Positions 19,123-27,892 of a DNA stretch of 64,000 nt are shown here, piece after piece. The DNA comes from Pseudomonas viridiflava. GTDB taxonomy: Bacteria > Pseudomonadota > Gammaproteobacteria > Pseudomonadales > Pseudomonadaceae. Position 1 is the stretch's first letter. Each line of letters opens with the position of its first letter. The notes under the pieces were generated by a model. It worked only from the letters and a program-made list of their open reading frames with translations. It had not been told where the DNA came from and ran no database searches. A program made the translations under genes and the position numbers. The stretch covers positions 62,001 to 126,000 of the forward strand of contig NZ_UTVH01000010.1 in the NCBI RefSeq assembly GCF_900585905.1, in the 5' to 3' direction.

Positions 19123-20043
19123 TCATTGTCTGATCCCTTGCACGTGAGCACGCGCCAGCGTGTCGCGCACAGATGCCCATTCACGCGGCCCATAACGGTC
19201 GTTATCCAGGTTGAGCAGCTTGCCGCGGCCACTCATCATGTCCCGCAGGTATTGCATGCCTTGCCACGCCGGAAACGGTTTTTCACTGGCAGGCGTGAGC
19301 GCGCGCACCATGCCGATAATCGCTGACAGTGTGCCGATATTGCCCGGCCGCAGGGTGCGGTAGTGCTGCCCGGTAAGCTCGCTCAGCAGGCTGGCGATCT
19401 GCGCGGGCGACAGGCTGTTACCGGCAATGCGCAGCCAACGCGGGGTGTGCGGATCGAGCGCGGCATCAGCGGTGAAGGCAGCGACGTCATTTTTGGCCGT
19501 GAAGTCCAGAGGTTGCTGGGCATCGCCGAAATGCAGCACTCGCCTTCCAGGCAGCACGATGTGGGCGTCGCCTTCGAGCAGCTCCAGAAACCCACCGTTG
19601 AGGATTGAGGTGACGCTGATGTCGGCTGCCTCGAGCTGGGTGGCGAAGCGTCGACGGAGGTCCAGATTGCGATTGTCGCCAGGGCGCGTGTGGGTGTAGT
19701 CGAGGCAATAGTCCGAGGGAGTGAATCGGGGTACGCCAGCCGCCACGGCCGCCTCCAGCAGCATGCCCTGCTGCCCGATGATCACCTCTTCCAGGCCATT
19801 GAGCGTCGACACCACGCAACCGGCGCCAGCAATGGCCCGGCGCAGGCTCTGAGCGTCATCCAGTGACACTTGCATGATGGTAATGCCGCTGTCGCGCAAG
19901 CCGCGCAGCTGGGCCTGCTCGGTGCCAGGCCGCACCAGCGCAATCACGTGGGCGCCGCGCTGGGCCAGGGCCCGCACCAGGCGCTGGCCCAGATCTCCCG
20001 TAGCGCCAGCCACCACAATGGGTAAAGCAGAAGCGTTATTCAC
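19123..20043 (-). CDS. NmrA/isoflavone reductase-like NAD(P)-binding protein
   Basis: A 306-aa atypical SDR with the Rossmann motif VVAGATGDLGQRLVRAL and the NmrA-type FTPSDYCLDYTHT segment. Enzymes of this group reduce aromatic or other small substrates, or sense the NADP state; the substrate here is unknown. GTG at 20043 is chosen because AGGAGG lies 7 bp upstream; the frame runs to 20097 without another good site. Confidence 0.82.
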   Translation of the reverse strand: MNNASALPIVVAGATGDLGQRLVRALAQRGAHVIALVRPGTEQAQLRGLRDSGITIMQVSLDDAQSLRRAIAGAGCVVSTLNGLEEVIIGQQGMLLEAAVAAGVPRFTPSDYCLDYTHTRPGDNRNLDLRRRFATQLEAADISVTSILNGGFLELLEGDAHIVLPGRRVLHFGDAQQPLDFTAKNDVAAFTADAALDPHTPRWLRIAGNSLSPAQIASLLSELTGQHYRTLRPGNIGTLSAIIGMVRALTPASEKPFPAWQGMQYLRDMMSGRGKLLNLDNDRYGPREWASVRDTLARAHVQGIRQ

Positions 20044-20297
20044 AAAGCGCCCTCCTGGTCGATATGAAAAGCTTGAAAACGATTCGAAGATTGCCACAGG
20101 CGCTGCGCGTGAGGTGGAGCTGCCGCTGCTGCAATAATCTGGATGAAGCGGATTGTTGTTAACCCCCCGGCATTCGCTGGCAGCCGTTTGACCGGTAACT
20201 ATCGGTCAAAAGCGGTTCTCAACATGAGAATAAAATGCAGCGCACGACTACTCTTTGGCGTTCTCTGAGCCCGTTCATGATTCAGGAGTATTCAACC

Positions 20298-20660
20298 ATG
20301 CCACACGATTCAGCCACTGTATTGTTGCAAGCTGTCTACGTCGCCTTTAACGCTCGTGATATTGACACCGCTCTGTCCATGATGACGCTCGATGTCGATT
20401 GGCCGCGCGCATTCAAAGGCGGCTTTGTGCATGGCCCAGACGCTGTGCGCTCGTATTGGACCGAACAATGGAGTGAAATCAATCCTCAGGTGAAGCCCGT
20501 CGCCTTTCATCACGTAGCGCCTGGCGAGGTGTTGGTCGACGTTCACCAAGTAGTGCGCGGACTTGATGGCGCATTGTTAGCGGATGAGATGGTTCAGCAC
20601 CGATTTACCATTGCCGATGGGTTAATTCGACAAATGGAAGTGGAAACATCATCGGCATGA
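20298..20660 (+). CDS. SnoaL/NTF2-like fold protein
   Basis: A 120-aa protein with the small NTF2-like pattern (VAFNARDIDTALSMMTLDVDWPR, HGPDAVRSYWTEQW, VRGLDGALLADEMVQHRFTI). Such proteins are polyketide-cyclase-like enzymes or ligand-binding proteins; no function can be given. Start at 20298 follows CAGGAGTATTCAACC. Confidence 0.8.
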   Translation: MPHDSATVLLQAVYVAFNARDIDTALSMMTLDVDWPRAFKGGFVHGPDAVRSYWTEQWSEINPQVKPVAFHHVAPGEVLVDVHQVVRGLDGALLADEMVQHRFTIADGLIRQMEVETSSA

Positions 20661-20814
20661 GGTGTTTTCTGGACTGCTGTGGGTCATGAGCTGCCTGCCG
20701 TGGTTGAACGCTTTCGGCCACAAGCAGCCGCTCGCCACCCACCCAACCACGAACACCCAAAAAAATGAACAACGCCCGGCGCGCAGTCAATGACACGCAC
20801 CGCGCGATTGCCAT

Positions 20815-21813
20815 TTACAGCACCTTCAGCACGATTTTGCCGACATGGTCGCCCTGTTCCATTCGCTGATGCGCTTGTGCTGCGTCGGCGAGGGGAAAAA
20901 CGCGGTCAATGATAGGCAGGCATTCGCCTTGAGTGAGCAACGGCCAGACATTGGCCAGTATGGCGCGAGCAATCTCGGCTTTTTCTTCCGCGCTACGCGA
21001 ACGCATCATCGAGCCTGTCACCGAGCCTTGCTTTTCCATCAACGCCAGCAGATTGAAGTCCTTTACGGAACTGCCGCCCAGAAAACCGATAACGACCAGT
21101 CGGCCACGTCGTGCAAGTGACGCCACGTTGTTCTCGAAATAGCTGCCGCCCATGATGTCGAGAATCACGTCCACGCCCTTGTCGTGGGTTTGCCGGGCGA
21201 TCTCCTGAGCGAAGTCCACCTCGCGGTAATTGATCGCTTCGCCACCCAGTTCGCGGATTCGGTCGCACTTTTCCTGGCTGCCGGCCGTTGCAAACGCCTT
21301 GATCCCCAAGGCCTTGCACAGCATCAGCGCGGTCGTGCCGATGCCGCTGGTGCCGCCATGGATCAACACGGTGCAGCCCTTTTGGGCACGGCCCAGTTCG
21401 AACAGATTGGCCCACACGGTGAAGAATGTTTCCGGAATGGCGGCGGCCTGAATCATGTCCACGCCGTCGGGGATCGGTAATGACTGGGTGGCCGCCACCA
21501 CGCAGTATTCGGCGTAACCACCGCCATTGGTCAGCGCACAGACCTTGTCGCCCAGTTTGAAATCGGCCACCTTCGCGCCAACCCCGACGACCTCACCGGC
21601 CACTTCCAGGCCGGGCACAGGGGTCATGCCGGGTTTCATCGGGTATTTGCCCGAACGCTGTATGACATCAGGACGATTGATGCCAGCGGCGTGAACCCGG
21701 ATCAGCAACTCGTGATCACCCGGCGCTGGCACGTCGGCCTGCATCATCTTTAATACTTCGGGGCCACCGGGCTCGGTGATCTCGATGTAGTTCATACGGT
21801 TTGGCACATTCAT
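20815..21813 (-). CDS. NAD(P)H:quinone oxidoreductase, PIG3/QOR-like
   Basis: A 332-aa zinc-independent medium-chain dehydrogenase. Key segments: HAAGINRPDVIQRSGKYP (N-terminal GroES-like domain), PGLEVAGEVVGVG, the NADPH-binding motif HGGTSGIGTTA, and FLGGSSVKDFNL. The TP53I3/PIG3 subgroup reduces quinones by one-electron transfer. AAAGGTGTCCC precedes the ATG. Probably co-transcribed with the gene at 21910-23085 (96-bp gap, same strand). Confidence 0.88.
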   Translation of the reverse strand: MNVPNRMNYIEITEPGGPEVLKMMQADVPAPGDHELLIRVHAAGINRPDVIQRSGKYPMKPGMTPVPGLEVAGEVVGVGAKVADFKLGDKVCALTNGGGYAEYCVVAATQSLPIPDGVDMIQAAAIPETFFTVWANLFELGRAQKGCTVLIHGGTSGIGTTALMLCKALGIKAFATAGSQEKCDRIRELGGEAINYREVDFAQEIARQTHDKGVDVILDIMGGSYFENNVASLARRGRLVVIGFLGGSSVKDFNLLALMEKQGSVTGSMMRSRSAEEKAEIARAILANVWPLLTQGECLPIIDRVFPLADAAQAHQRMEQGDHVGKIVLKVL

Positions 21814-21909
21814 GGGACACCTTTTATTGAGTGGGCTAATTGTTGAGAGGGCTAAAGACTCTGAAAGCTGAACGTCAAAGACATTCAGACTGTTTGGCAG
21901 CCCATCGAA

Positions 21910-23085
21910 TCAACCCTCGACGGTAAACCTCAGTCCGGCCTTTTCAGTCAGGCGCTTGAGCAACGCCTCATTCAACGCCGCTGCGGGCGTCCAGCAACCG
22001 CCCGGGGTCTGATCGCGTGTCACATCGAACGCCAATGCCATCGCTGACTCGGCCAACATCTTGGATGTCGACAGGTAGCCCGGATCCTCATCGCAACTCA
22101 CGGATGCCTTGAGCACCTGACCGTCTGCCAGTTCAGCGATGAACAACACATCGTAAAAGCCTGCCTCAAGCTCCTTCTGTGTCGGCCCTTGCCCCGGTTG
22201 CGGATGACCGCCCTCATTAAAGGAGAAACCCGCCAGGCCAGGCTCATCGTCTTCGCCCGGTTGGGCACTGAGCATCAGCATTTCGTCGTACTGGAACGAC
22301 GTGCCCCACAGGTGCCCCCCCAGCAAGTTGGTGCGATGCACCGCCTTGGCATTGATGCCCGACATGATGAAAGGCCCGACCCAGGTGTGCGCCAGTTCAT
22401 CCTGGTAGGGGGTCTGATCATCAGGTTGCTCGACACCTTTGAATCCCGGTGTGTAGGCAAACGGATCGGCCACCAGCGCGCCAAGCGCAGGATCCTGCGC
22501 CGCCGCTGCAACCACGGCATCGACACTCAGGAACGTGCCACCGGACAGCACGCCGTGCATGCTGCGCACGCGGCCCCTGACCCGAGGCGCGTAGCGCGCG
22601 AACTTCTTCATGACCTGCTGCTGGGTGAACCATACGCCGAGGTCGAACGGCACCGAATCGAAACCGCAGGAGAACACCAGTCGCGCGCCCGATGCCCGGG
22701 CCTGGGCCTGATGGCTGCCGATCATCTGGGCAATCCAGGGGATCTCCCCGGAGAGGTCAACGTAGTCCGTGCCCGACTCGGCGCAGGCGGCCACCAGGTC
22801 TGAGCCATAGACCGAAAACGGCCCTGTGGTGGTAATCACGACCCGGGTCGCGGCAACCATCTCGCGCACGGACGCGGGGTCCTGGGCATCGGCCACGATC
22901 AGTGGCAGCGTGGCGGCGTTGGCCCAACTGTCTCGAATAGCTTGCAGCTTGCTCAAGCTGCGACCGGCAATGGCCCATTTCACAGGGCCGTCGACGCCGT
23001 ATTGAGCGAAGAGGTACTCAGCGACCAGCCGACCGGTGTAGCCCGTGGCGCCAAAAATGATCACATCGAATGTTTGTTTACTCAT
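21910..23085 (-). CDS. Saccharopine dehydrogenase-like/trans-acting enoyl reductase family protein
   Basis: A 391-aa protein with an N-terminal Rossmann motif (IIFGATGYTGRLVAEYL) and the segments typical of the saccharopine dehydrogenase NADP-binding group that includes mycobacterial trans-acting enoyl reductases (TTGPFSVYGSDLVAACAESGTDYVDLSGE). The role in Pseudomonas is unknown. It is divergent from the LysR regulator at 23199, which is likely to control it together with the quinone oxidoreductase. Confidence 0.85.
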   Translation of the reverse strand: MSKQTFDVIIFGATGYTGRLVAEYLFAQYGVDGPVKWAIAGRSLSKLQAIRDSWANAATLPLIVADAQDPASVREMVAATRVVITTTGPFSVYGSDLVAACAESGTDYVDLSGEIPWIAQMIGSHQAQARASGARLVFSCGFDSVPFDLGVWFTQQQVMKKFARYAPRVRGRVRSMHGVLSGGTFLSVDAVVAAAAQDPALGALVADPFAYTPGFKGVEQPDDQTPYQDELAHTWVGPFIMSGINAKAVHRTNLLGGHLWGTSFQYDEMLMLSAQPGEDDEPGLAGFSFNEGGHPQPGQGPTQKELEAGFYDVLFIAELADGQVLKASVSCDEDPGYLSTSKMLAESAMALAFDVTRDQTPGGCWTPAAALNEALLKRLTEKAGLRFTVEG

Positions 23086-23198
23086 GGAAAAGATGATTCC
23101 TGAAAGCGCCGCGAAGCAAAGGCACCACTCTAGCCATCCTTCCTACAAATGATTAGATGGTATGGTTGGAATAGACCTATAACCCCAGAGCATCAATC

Positions 23199-24095
23199 GT
23201 GCGCAATACCGTCACCGACCTCCTGGCCCTCCTGCGGGTCGCCCGTGAAGGCAGTTTTACCAAAGCGGCAGCGCAGCTTGGCGTTTCACAGCCTGCGCTG
23301 AGCCGCACCATCACCAAACTGGAATCGCGCCTGGGTGTGCAATTGCTGACGCGCAGTACCCGCAGCGTCGCCCCGACCGAAGCCGGAGCGCGCCTGATTG
23401 ACAGCATCGGGCCGCATTTTGATGGGATCGAGTCAGGGCTCAACGAGCTGAGCGAACTCAGCGGCACCCCGGCGGGTAGCCTGCGCATCACCTCCATGGA
23501 GCACGCCACCCAACTAGTCCTTACCCCGGCTGTGCTGCAATTAATGACCGACTATCCAGGCATCGAGGTCGAAATCAACGACAGCTACGCGTTGGTCGAC
23601 ATCGTCGCCGAGCGCTTCGACGCTGGTATCCGCCTGGGGGCGCAGCTGGCTCAGGACATGATCAGCATGCCCATCGGCCGAGAGTTTCGCATGGCACTGG
23701 TGGCCGCCCCCGCCTATCTGGAGCGCCGTGCCAAGCCCCTGACCCCGCAGGACCTGACCGAGCACGCCTGCATCAACCTGCGCCAGCCCACCTCGGGAGG
23801 GTTGTGGGCTTGGCCTTTCGCGAAAAACGGGAGAGAAATCAAAGTACGCGCCGACGGGCACCTGGTGAGTAACAACATCTGGCTCATGCGTGACTTTGTC
23901 AGGGCCGGTGCCGGGCTGGGCTACTTCCCGGAGCATCTGGTCGAGCAATATCTGGCGCAAGGTCGCCTGGTGCGGCTGCTGGAGGACTGGACTGGCACCG
24001 TCACCGGCTATCACCTCTACTACCCCAGTCGGCGCCAACACAAACCGGCTTTTCGTCTGCTACTGGATGCATTGCGTGATCAGGGGGGACGTTGA
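23199..24095 (+). CDS. LysR-family regulator (CrgA-like subgroup)
   Basis: A 298-aa LysR protein starting at GTG 23199 (MRNTVTDLLALLRVARE), with the helix-turn-helix GSFTKAAAQLGVSQPALSRTI and a substrate-binding domain. It is divergent from the saccharopine dehydrogenase-like gene, with a 113-bp shared promoter region; LysR regulators commonly control such a neighbour. Inducer unknown. Confidence 0.88.
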   Translation: MRNTVTDLLALLRVAREGSFTKAAAQLGVSQPALSRTITKLESRLGVQLLTRSTRSVAPTEAGARLIDSIGPHFDGIESGLNELSELSGTPAGSLRITSMEHATQLVLTPAVLQLMTDYPGIEVEINDSYALVDIVAERFDAGIRLGAQLAQDMISMPIGREFRMALVAAPAYLERRAKPLTPQDLTEHACINLRQPTSGGLWAWPFAKNGREIKVRADGHLVSNNIWLMRDFVRAGAGLGYFPEHLVEQYLAQGRLVRLLEDWTGTVTGYHLYYPSRRQHKPAFRLLLDALRDQGGR

Positions 24096-24099
24096 CGGC

Positions 24100-24423
24100 T
24101 TAAGGAACGGTGTAATTTGAAGGATCGTCGGCATAGATGAACCAGGCCAAGATAGACGCGAATGGAGCTAACAATATCAAGCCGCCGACGGTAACTGCCC
24201 AGCCCCATGCAAAACCGTTTTATCCTTTAAAACGGCCACCACTCAGCAGGGCCAACACGCAAACACCGATGCGATGAGCCATCAGGTCGATCACAATGTT
24301 GAAAATGAAATCCATTAGATCTTGGTGCCTGTTGCCAAACTCTTGAGTGTATCCGAACAAATTCTTTTGCCCGAAATCTGCGACTAGCCTAGAGGCTGCA
24401 GTGTGCAGTTCGGCGCCGATCAC
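24100..24423 (-). pseudogene. Small two-helix membrane protein broken by an in-frame stop
   Basis: From GTG at 24423 the frame runs 67 codons (a membrane-like segment in DFIFNIVIDLMAHRIGVCVLALL, then SGGRFKG), meets TAA at 24220-24222, then stays open for 40 more codons encoding another clear membrane helix (WAVTVGGLILLAPFASILAW) and ending YADDPSNYTVP at 24100. The continuing sense of the reading after the stop implies a nonsense mutation (for example CAA to TAA). A native 67-aa protein is possible but explains the second helix less well. Confidence 0.6.
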
Positions 24424-24424
24424 G

Positions 24425-24617
24425 AATGGCCGCTTTCGACCCAGAGTGTGTAAAAACGATTTTCAGCGAGATAGGCATTTAAAAACGATCTCAAAATCGC
24501 GTCCCTACGCAAAATCTGCATCTGCTTACTTGCCGATAAATTTCAGATTTAACGTGGAGGCGCGAACTTCAATTTTGGCAAAACGTTTTTACACACTCTG
24601 GGCCAGAAGCGGTCATT
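24425..24617. mobile_element. MITE-like element with 39-bp terminal inverted repeats
   Basis: The 39 bases at 24425-24463 match the inverse of 24579-24617 at 33 of 39 positions; the inner part, CCCAGAGTGTGTAAAAACG, is identical on both sides. Total length is 193 bp and no gene lies inside. This is the structure of a miniature inverted-repeat element mobilised in trans. The outer 19 bases of each arm may be an older palindrome in which the GAGTGTGTAAAAACG element sits. Confidence 0.7.
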
Positions 24618-24627
24618 CTGTGTCTTG

Positions 24628-24936
24628 GAAAACTAGGGCAATTCAGTGATCAAACTCAGGGGTGCGAGCTATCTGCTCTGGCTCGGCATCAAGTTGTTAA
24701 GCGCTCGCAGTTTGATCAGCTTTCAGGCGGCGTTCCGACAATCTTTGCCGCATGGTTCTAACTGGTCAGCTTTCGGCTGCGCTCAACACGAAGCCAGGCT
24801 TGTTCGTGTTGGCCCTCATTCCCCAGCACGTGGATCGGTCAGTGTGAAGGTGATGGTTTACGGGATGTGGTTCGCTGTACTGAGAGCCTTGGTTTTTGCC
24901 TTTGCCGGGCACCGGCTTAGTCATCAATTAGGTTGA
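24628..24936 (+). pseudogene. Decayed LysE/RhtB-family exporter fragment
   Basis: The frame reads VIKLRGASYLLWLGIKLL, then AAFRQSL, and ends GSVSVKVMVYGMWFAVL...VFAFAG, all recognisable pieces of the second half of LysE/RhtB amino-acid exporters. In the middle the homologous reading (NTKPGLFVLALIPQHVD, the family's NPK..LF.LA..PQF segment) is in a different frame, so at least two frameshifts are present. The N-terminal third is missing and the fragment begins next to the MITE-like element. A terminator follows immediately. Confidence 0.8.
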
Positions 24937-24973
24937 AAAAAGGCATTTGGCTGAACGCCAAGTGCCCTTTTTT
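24936..24973. terminator. Bidirectional-looking rho-independent terminator
   Basis: GGCATTTGGC and GCCAAGTGCC form a 10-bp stem around TGAAC, bounded by A6 and T6 runs. It sits directly after the LysE/RhtB remnant and was probably its terminator; it also insulates the AAA ATPase operon that starts at 25061. Confidence 0.85.
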
Positions 24974-25060
24974 GGGGTATTAAATGTATTGGTCGGATGT
25001 TAATGTCGCGCAAACGACTCATCACCCTATGAATCCTGCGTCTGCATCAAGGAGAGATAC

Positions 25061-26350
25061 GTGTTCAAATCGCTGCGATTGACCAACTTCAAGGCATGGA
25101 AAGACACGGGGGAAATTTGCCTGGCTCCTGTGACCATGCTGTTGGGCACCAATTCCTCTGGCAAGTCTTCATTGTTGCAAAGCCTGTTGTTGCTCAAGCA
25201 AACCGTCCGCTCTCCTGATCGCACCATTCATTTGAATCTGGGCGGTGATGAGGTCAACGATCTTTTCAGCTTCGGTGATTTCGATAGCGTTCTCAAGCAT
25301 GGCGCCGATTCACCCAGGCAGTTTTCAATTGGCTTCGACTTTAACCGCTTCGATGACTCCCGGGTGAAAACCGGCTCTCTGGAAACGTCCTACGGAAAGA
25401 CCTCCAGTGGCAGCGTCGCGGTCCAGCAGATGAAGCTGAACACCGACGCTCGCGAGTTTCGTGCGGTGCGTAGGGACCGTGGTGCTTTCTCGATATTTGT
25501 CGATAACGAAGTTCAACCCCGTTTCAAAGGGCGAAATTATGCGCCTGAACGGTCCATCTCTTTTTCTGCCGATGCCATTGCCGAACTCGATCAGGATGGA
25601 GCCTTGGTGGAGGACCTTAGCCTGTCCATCCGCCGCGAACTGGAAGGTATCAGCTACCTTGGGCCTCTACGGCGCAAACCCGAACGTGACTACGCTTGGA
25701 ACAAAAGCAAACCAGGTGACGTCGGCAGCGATGGCGGCAACGCCATCGGCGCTTTGCTGGCGAGCGCATTGTTGCGTTCGGAGGAGCAGAATTACATAGT
25801 CGAGGGCGTTTCCAAATGGCTCAAACGCATGAAGGTAGCCGAGCAGTTGGAGGTCCGGCAGCAGGGGCGCTCCAATCGTTATGAGTTGATCGTCCACCGC
25901 GACGGTGTGGCCTGTAATCTAAGGGACGTCGGTATAGGTGTTTCGCAGGTACTGCCTGTGTTGGTCGTAGCCTATTTCGCCCCTGTGGGTAGCACCGTAA
26001 TCTTGGAAGAGCCCGAGATTCACCTGCACCCCTTGGCCCAGTCGATCCTCGCCGAGTTGTTCGTATCCGTCAGCAAAGAGCGCAATGTTCAGTTCATCGT
26101 CGAAACCCATTCGGAACACCTGTTCCGACGAATGCAGACGCTCATCGCCAAGGGCACCGCAAAACAGCGCGATGTCTCAATGTACTTCGTCAAGCGCAGG
26201 GGCGCACAAGCACTCTTGCAGAAGTTGGAGGTCGATGAGTTCGGCGTCGTTGGCAATTGGCCGGAACACTTCTTCGGCGATAGCGTGGGTGAAGCGCGCC
26301 AGCAAGCGATGGCGCGTGCTAAGCGCATGCAGGAGCGTGCAAATGGCTGA
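25061..26350 (+). CDS. AAA ATPase, DUF3696/OLD-like, first gene of candidate defence operon
   Basis: A 429-aa SMC/ABC-type ATPase without a long coiled coil. Walker A is GTNSSGKSS (residues 29-37); the signature region is GIGVSQVLPV; Walker B is VILEEPEIHLHP; the switch histidine lies in FIVETHSEHLF. This order, and the C-terminal region after the switch, match AAA proteins with DUF3696-like ends found in phage-defence loci. GTG at 25061 has AAGGAG upstream. Its last 8 bases overlap the PIN gene, and an RNA ligase follows 8 bp after that, so three proteins are likely to be made together. Confidence 0.85.
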   Translation: MFKSLRLTNFKAWKDTGEICLAPVTMLLGTNSSGKSSLLQSLLLLKQTVRSPDRTIHLNLGGDEVNDLFSFGDFDSVLKHGADSPRQFSIGFDFNRFDDSRVKTGSLETSYGKTSSGSVAVQQMKLNTDAREFRAVRRDRGAFSIFVDNEVQPRFKGRNYAPERSISFSADAIAELDQDGALVEDLSLSIRRELEGISYLGPLRRKPERDYAWNKSKPGDVGSDGGNAIGALLASALLRSEEQNYIVEGVSKWLKRMKVAEQLEVRQQGRSNRYELIVHRDGVACNLRDVGIGVSQVLPVLVVAYFAPVGSTVILEEPEIHLHPLAQSILAELFVSVSKERNVQFIVETHSEHLFRRMQTLIAKGTAKQRDVSMYFVKRRGAQALLQKLEVDEFGVVGNWPEHFFGDSVGEARQQAMARAKRMQERANG

Positions 26351-26879
26351 CACCAGGGTCGTCGACACCAACGTATTGATCGTAGCCAGTGCCGCGGACG
26401 AATGTTCGCTCTTCGCCGAGAACGCCACGCCGGTCCAGGAAAAGCAGTATCGTGACAAGGTGCTGGCGTGGTTGCATGCGTTCGAAACGGACGTTGAGCG
26501 TCGTGTAGTGCTCGATTGGGGCTGGCACATCTGTACCGAATACAGAAAGAAATTGACTGAACAGGACTACGGTTGGCTGGTCATGATGCATAAGCTAGAC
26601 CATGGCCAGATCGAGTGGGTTGGTTTCGAAGTCGATGATAACGGGCATGCCCTGCTGCCCAATGGGTTGAGCGCGGCCATTAGCGATCTGGAAGATCGAA
26701 AGATGGTGGCCGCCGTGTTGGCTGCCATGGCGGAAAATCATGACTGCAAGCTGGTCAATGCCTGTGATACCGATTGGCTCGACTGTGCAGCGGCCCTGGA
26801 CAAGGCGCAGGTGGACACCGAACATCTGATCGAACACGAGTGGCTGCGCCCTAGGTGGGCGAGCAAGAAGGCACGATAG
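26343..26879 (+). CDS. PIN-domain ribonuclease-like protein
   Basis: A 178-aa protein with a PIN-like nuclease core: Asp8 in VVDTNVLIVAS, Glu66 in HICTEYRKK, Asp118 in SDLEDRKMVAAVLA, and Asp142/Asp144 in NACDTDWLD. These are the acidic metal ligands expected of an active PIN ribonuclease. The ATG at 26343 lies inside the end of the ATPase gene (8-bp overlap) and the stop is 8 bp before the RNA ligase. No antitoxin-like small protein is adjacent, so the ATPase or ligase may hold it in check. The RNA target is not known. Confidence 0.8.
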   Translation: MADTRVVDTNVLIVASAADECSLFAENATPVQEKQYRDKVLAWLHAFETDVERRVVLDWGWHICTEYRKKLTEQDYGWLVMMHKLDHGQIEWVGFEVDDNGHALLPNGLSAAISDLEDRKMVAAVLAAMAENHDCKLVNACDTDWLDCAAALDKAQVDTEHLIEHEWLRPRWASKKAR

Positions 26880-26887
26880 ATAAAGGC

Positions 26888-27577
26888 ATGAGTGATTTTT
26901 TCCGGTTCCCCTCCACCCCTCATCTTTTCAGCGCTGCGGGTGCCAAACTGCCGCGCGACGACAAGCTGATGTCCGCTCAGGCGCTCAGTGAACTGCTGGC
27001 GGGAGAGGTAACGGTGGAGGAGAAGCTCGATGGCGCTAACTTGGGTATTTCCATCGACTCACAAGGGGCAATACGGGTACAGAACCGGGGAACTTATCTT
27101 GTCCCGCCTTTCTCAGGCCAGTTCGATCGCTTGCGGCAATGGTTGCGTCAGCATGAAGACCACTTGTTCGATGTGCTGAGTGGGAACATCGACCTTATCC
27201 TCTTCGGCGAATGGTGTGCGGCCCGCCACTCGTTGGAGTACGGCGGTCTGCCGGACTGGTGGCTGCTATTCGATGTTTATGACCGTAGCGTGGGGCGTTT
27301 TTGGAGCGTGACGGAGCGTGACACACTCGCTGGGAGGCTCGGTGTTGCGGTGGTTCCCTGCCTGTTTCGTGGGCGTGTGACCTGTGCACGCCTGGAGGCT
27401 TTTCTTGAAACCCAACCAAGCCATTATCGGGATGGACCTATGGAAGGCGTTGTCGTGCGCAGCGATGACGGCGTCTGGCTGCGCGCTCGGGGAAAATTGG
27501 TGCGCGCAGACTTCTCGCAGGCTATCGAAGGGCACTGGCGAAGCCGTGCGATTGAGTGGAACCGCATCAAGTTTTGA
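26888..27577 (+). CDS. RNA ligase-like nucleotidyltransferase (Rnl2-type)
   Basis: A 229-aa protein with the ordered motifs of ATP-dependent RNA ligases: motif I EEKLDGANLG (Lys46 is the expected AMP acceptor), motif III LILFGEWCAARHSLEY (about 103-118), motif IIIa WWLLFDVYDR, motif IV EGVVVR (186-191) and motif V RGKLVRADF (Lys203). It is short, so it lacks a large extra domain. The start at 26888 (MSDFFRFPSTP) is preferred to 26855, which lies within the PIN gene. Third gene of the ATPase-PIN-ligase unit; it could reseal RNA cut by the PIN protein. Confidence 0.85.
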   Translation: MSDFFRFPSTPHLFSAAGAKLPRDDKLMSAQALSELLAGEVTVEEKLDGANLGISIDSQGAIRVQNRGTYLVPPFSGQFDRLRQWLRQHEDHLFDVLSGNIDLILFGEWCAARHSLEYGGLPDWWLLFDVYDRSVGRFWSVTERDTLAGRLGVAVVPCLFRGRVTCARLEAFLETQPSHYRDGPMEGVVVRSDDGVWLRARGKLVRADFSQAIEGHWRSRAIEWNRIKF

Positions 27578-27708
27578 AAGGACCTGCATAGATATTTTTT
27601 GCATTAAACGTTGTATTAATTTGCGTGTTTCAAGTACACCAGCGCACATGAGTCAGGGTGTTGTGAAGGAACCCCGACGGATAAAGGCGTTAAAAGGAAC
27701 GCCGTGTG

Positions 27709-27891
27709 AAGCGCTGGGAGCATGAGGCTGTAGTCGACGCGATGCAGGTTCGACTAGAACATGATCCAGCGATGATGAAGGTTCGTCGATAGGCCGTTGA
27801 ACACCCTTTTGGAACCCTCAAGTACTAGATGGGAAGTACCCACTTCCTGACCAAAACCCTGCCGAGGGTTAGCACTGAGATGAGTCTTCAT
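27709..27891 (+). pseudogene. IS1182-family transposase C-terminal remnant
   Basis: The plus-strand reading is KRWEHEAVVDAMQVRLE, then MKVRR, a TAG stop, AVEHPFGTLKY, another TAG, and MGSTHFLTKTLPRVSTEM. The VEHPFGTLK...MGxTHFLTK pattern is characteristic of IS1182-type transposase C-termini. Two nonsense codons and loss of both ends make it inactive. Homology stops abruptly at 27891. Confidence 0.8.
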
Positions 27892-27892
27892 G

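Noticed and set aside
26085..26342. Longer N-terminus for the PIN protein
   Set aside because: It would lie entirely inside the ATPase gene; the ATG at 26343 gives the canonical PIN start VVDTN near residue 8.
27812..27845. GGAACC followed by a CCCAC motif inside the IS1182 remnant
   Set aside because: Spacing is too long for HrpL and the bases are explained by transposase coding sequence.
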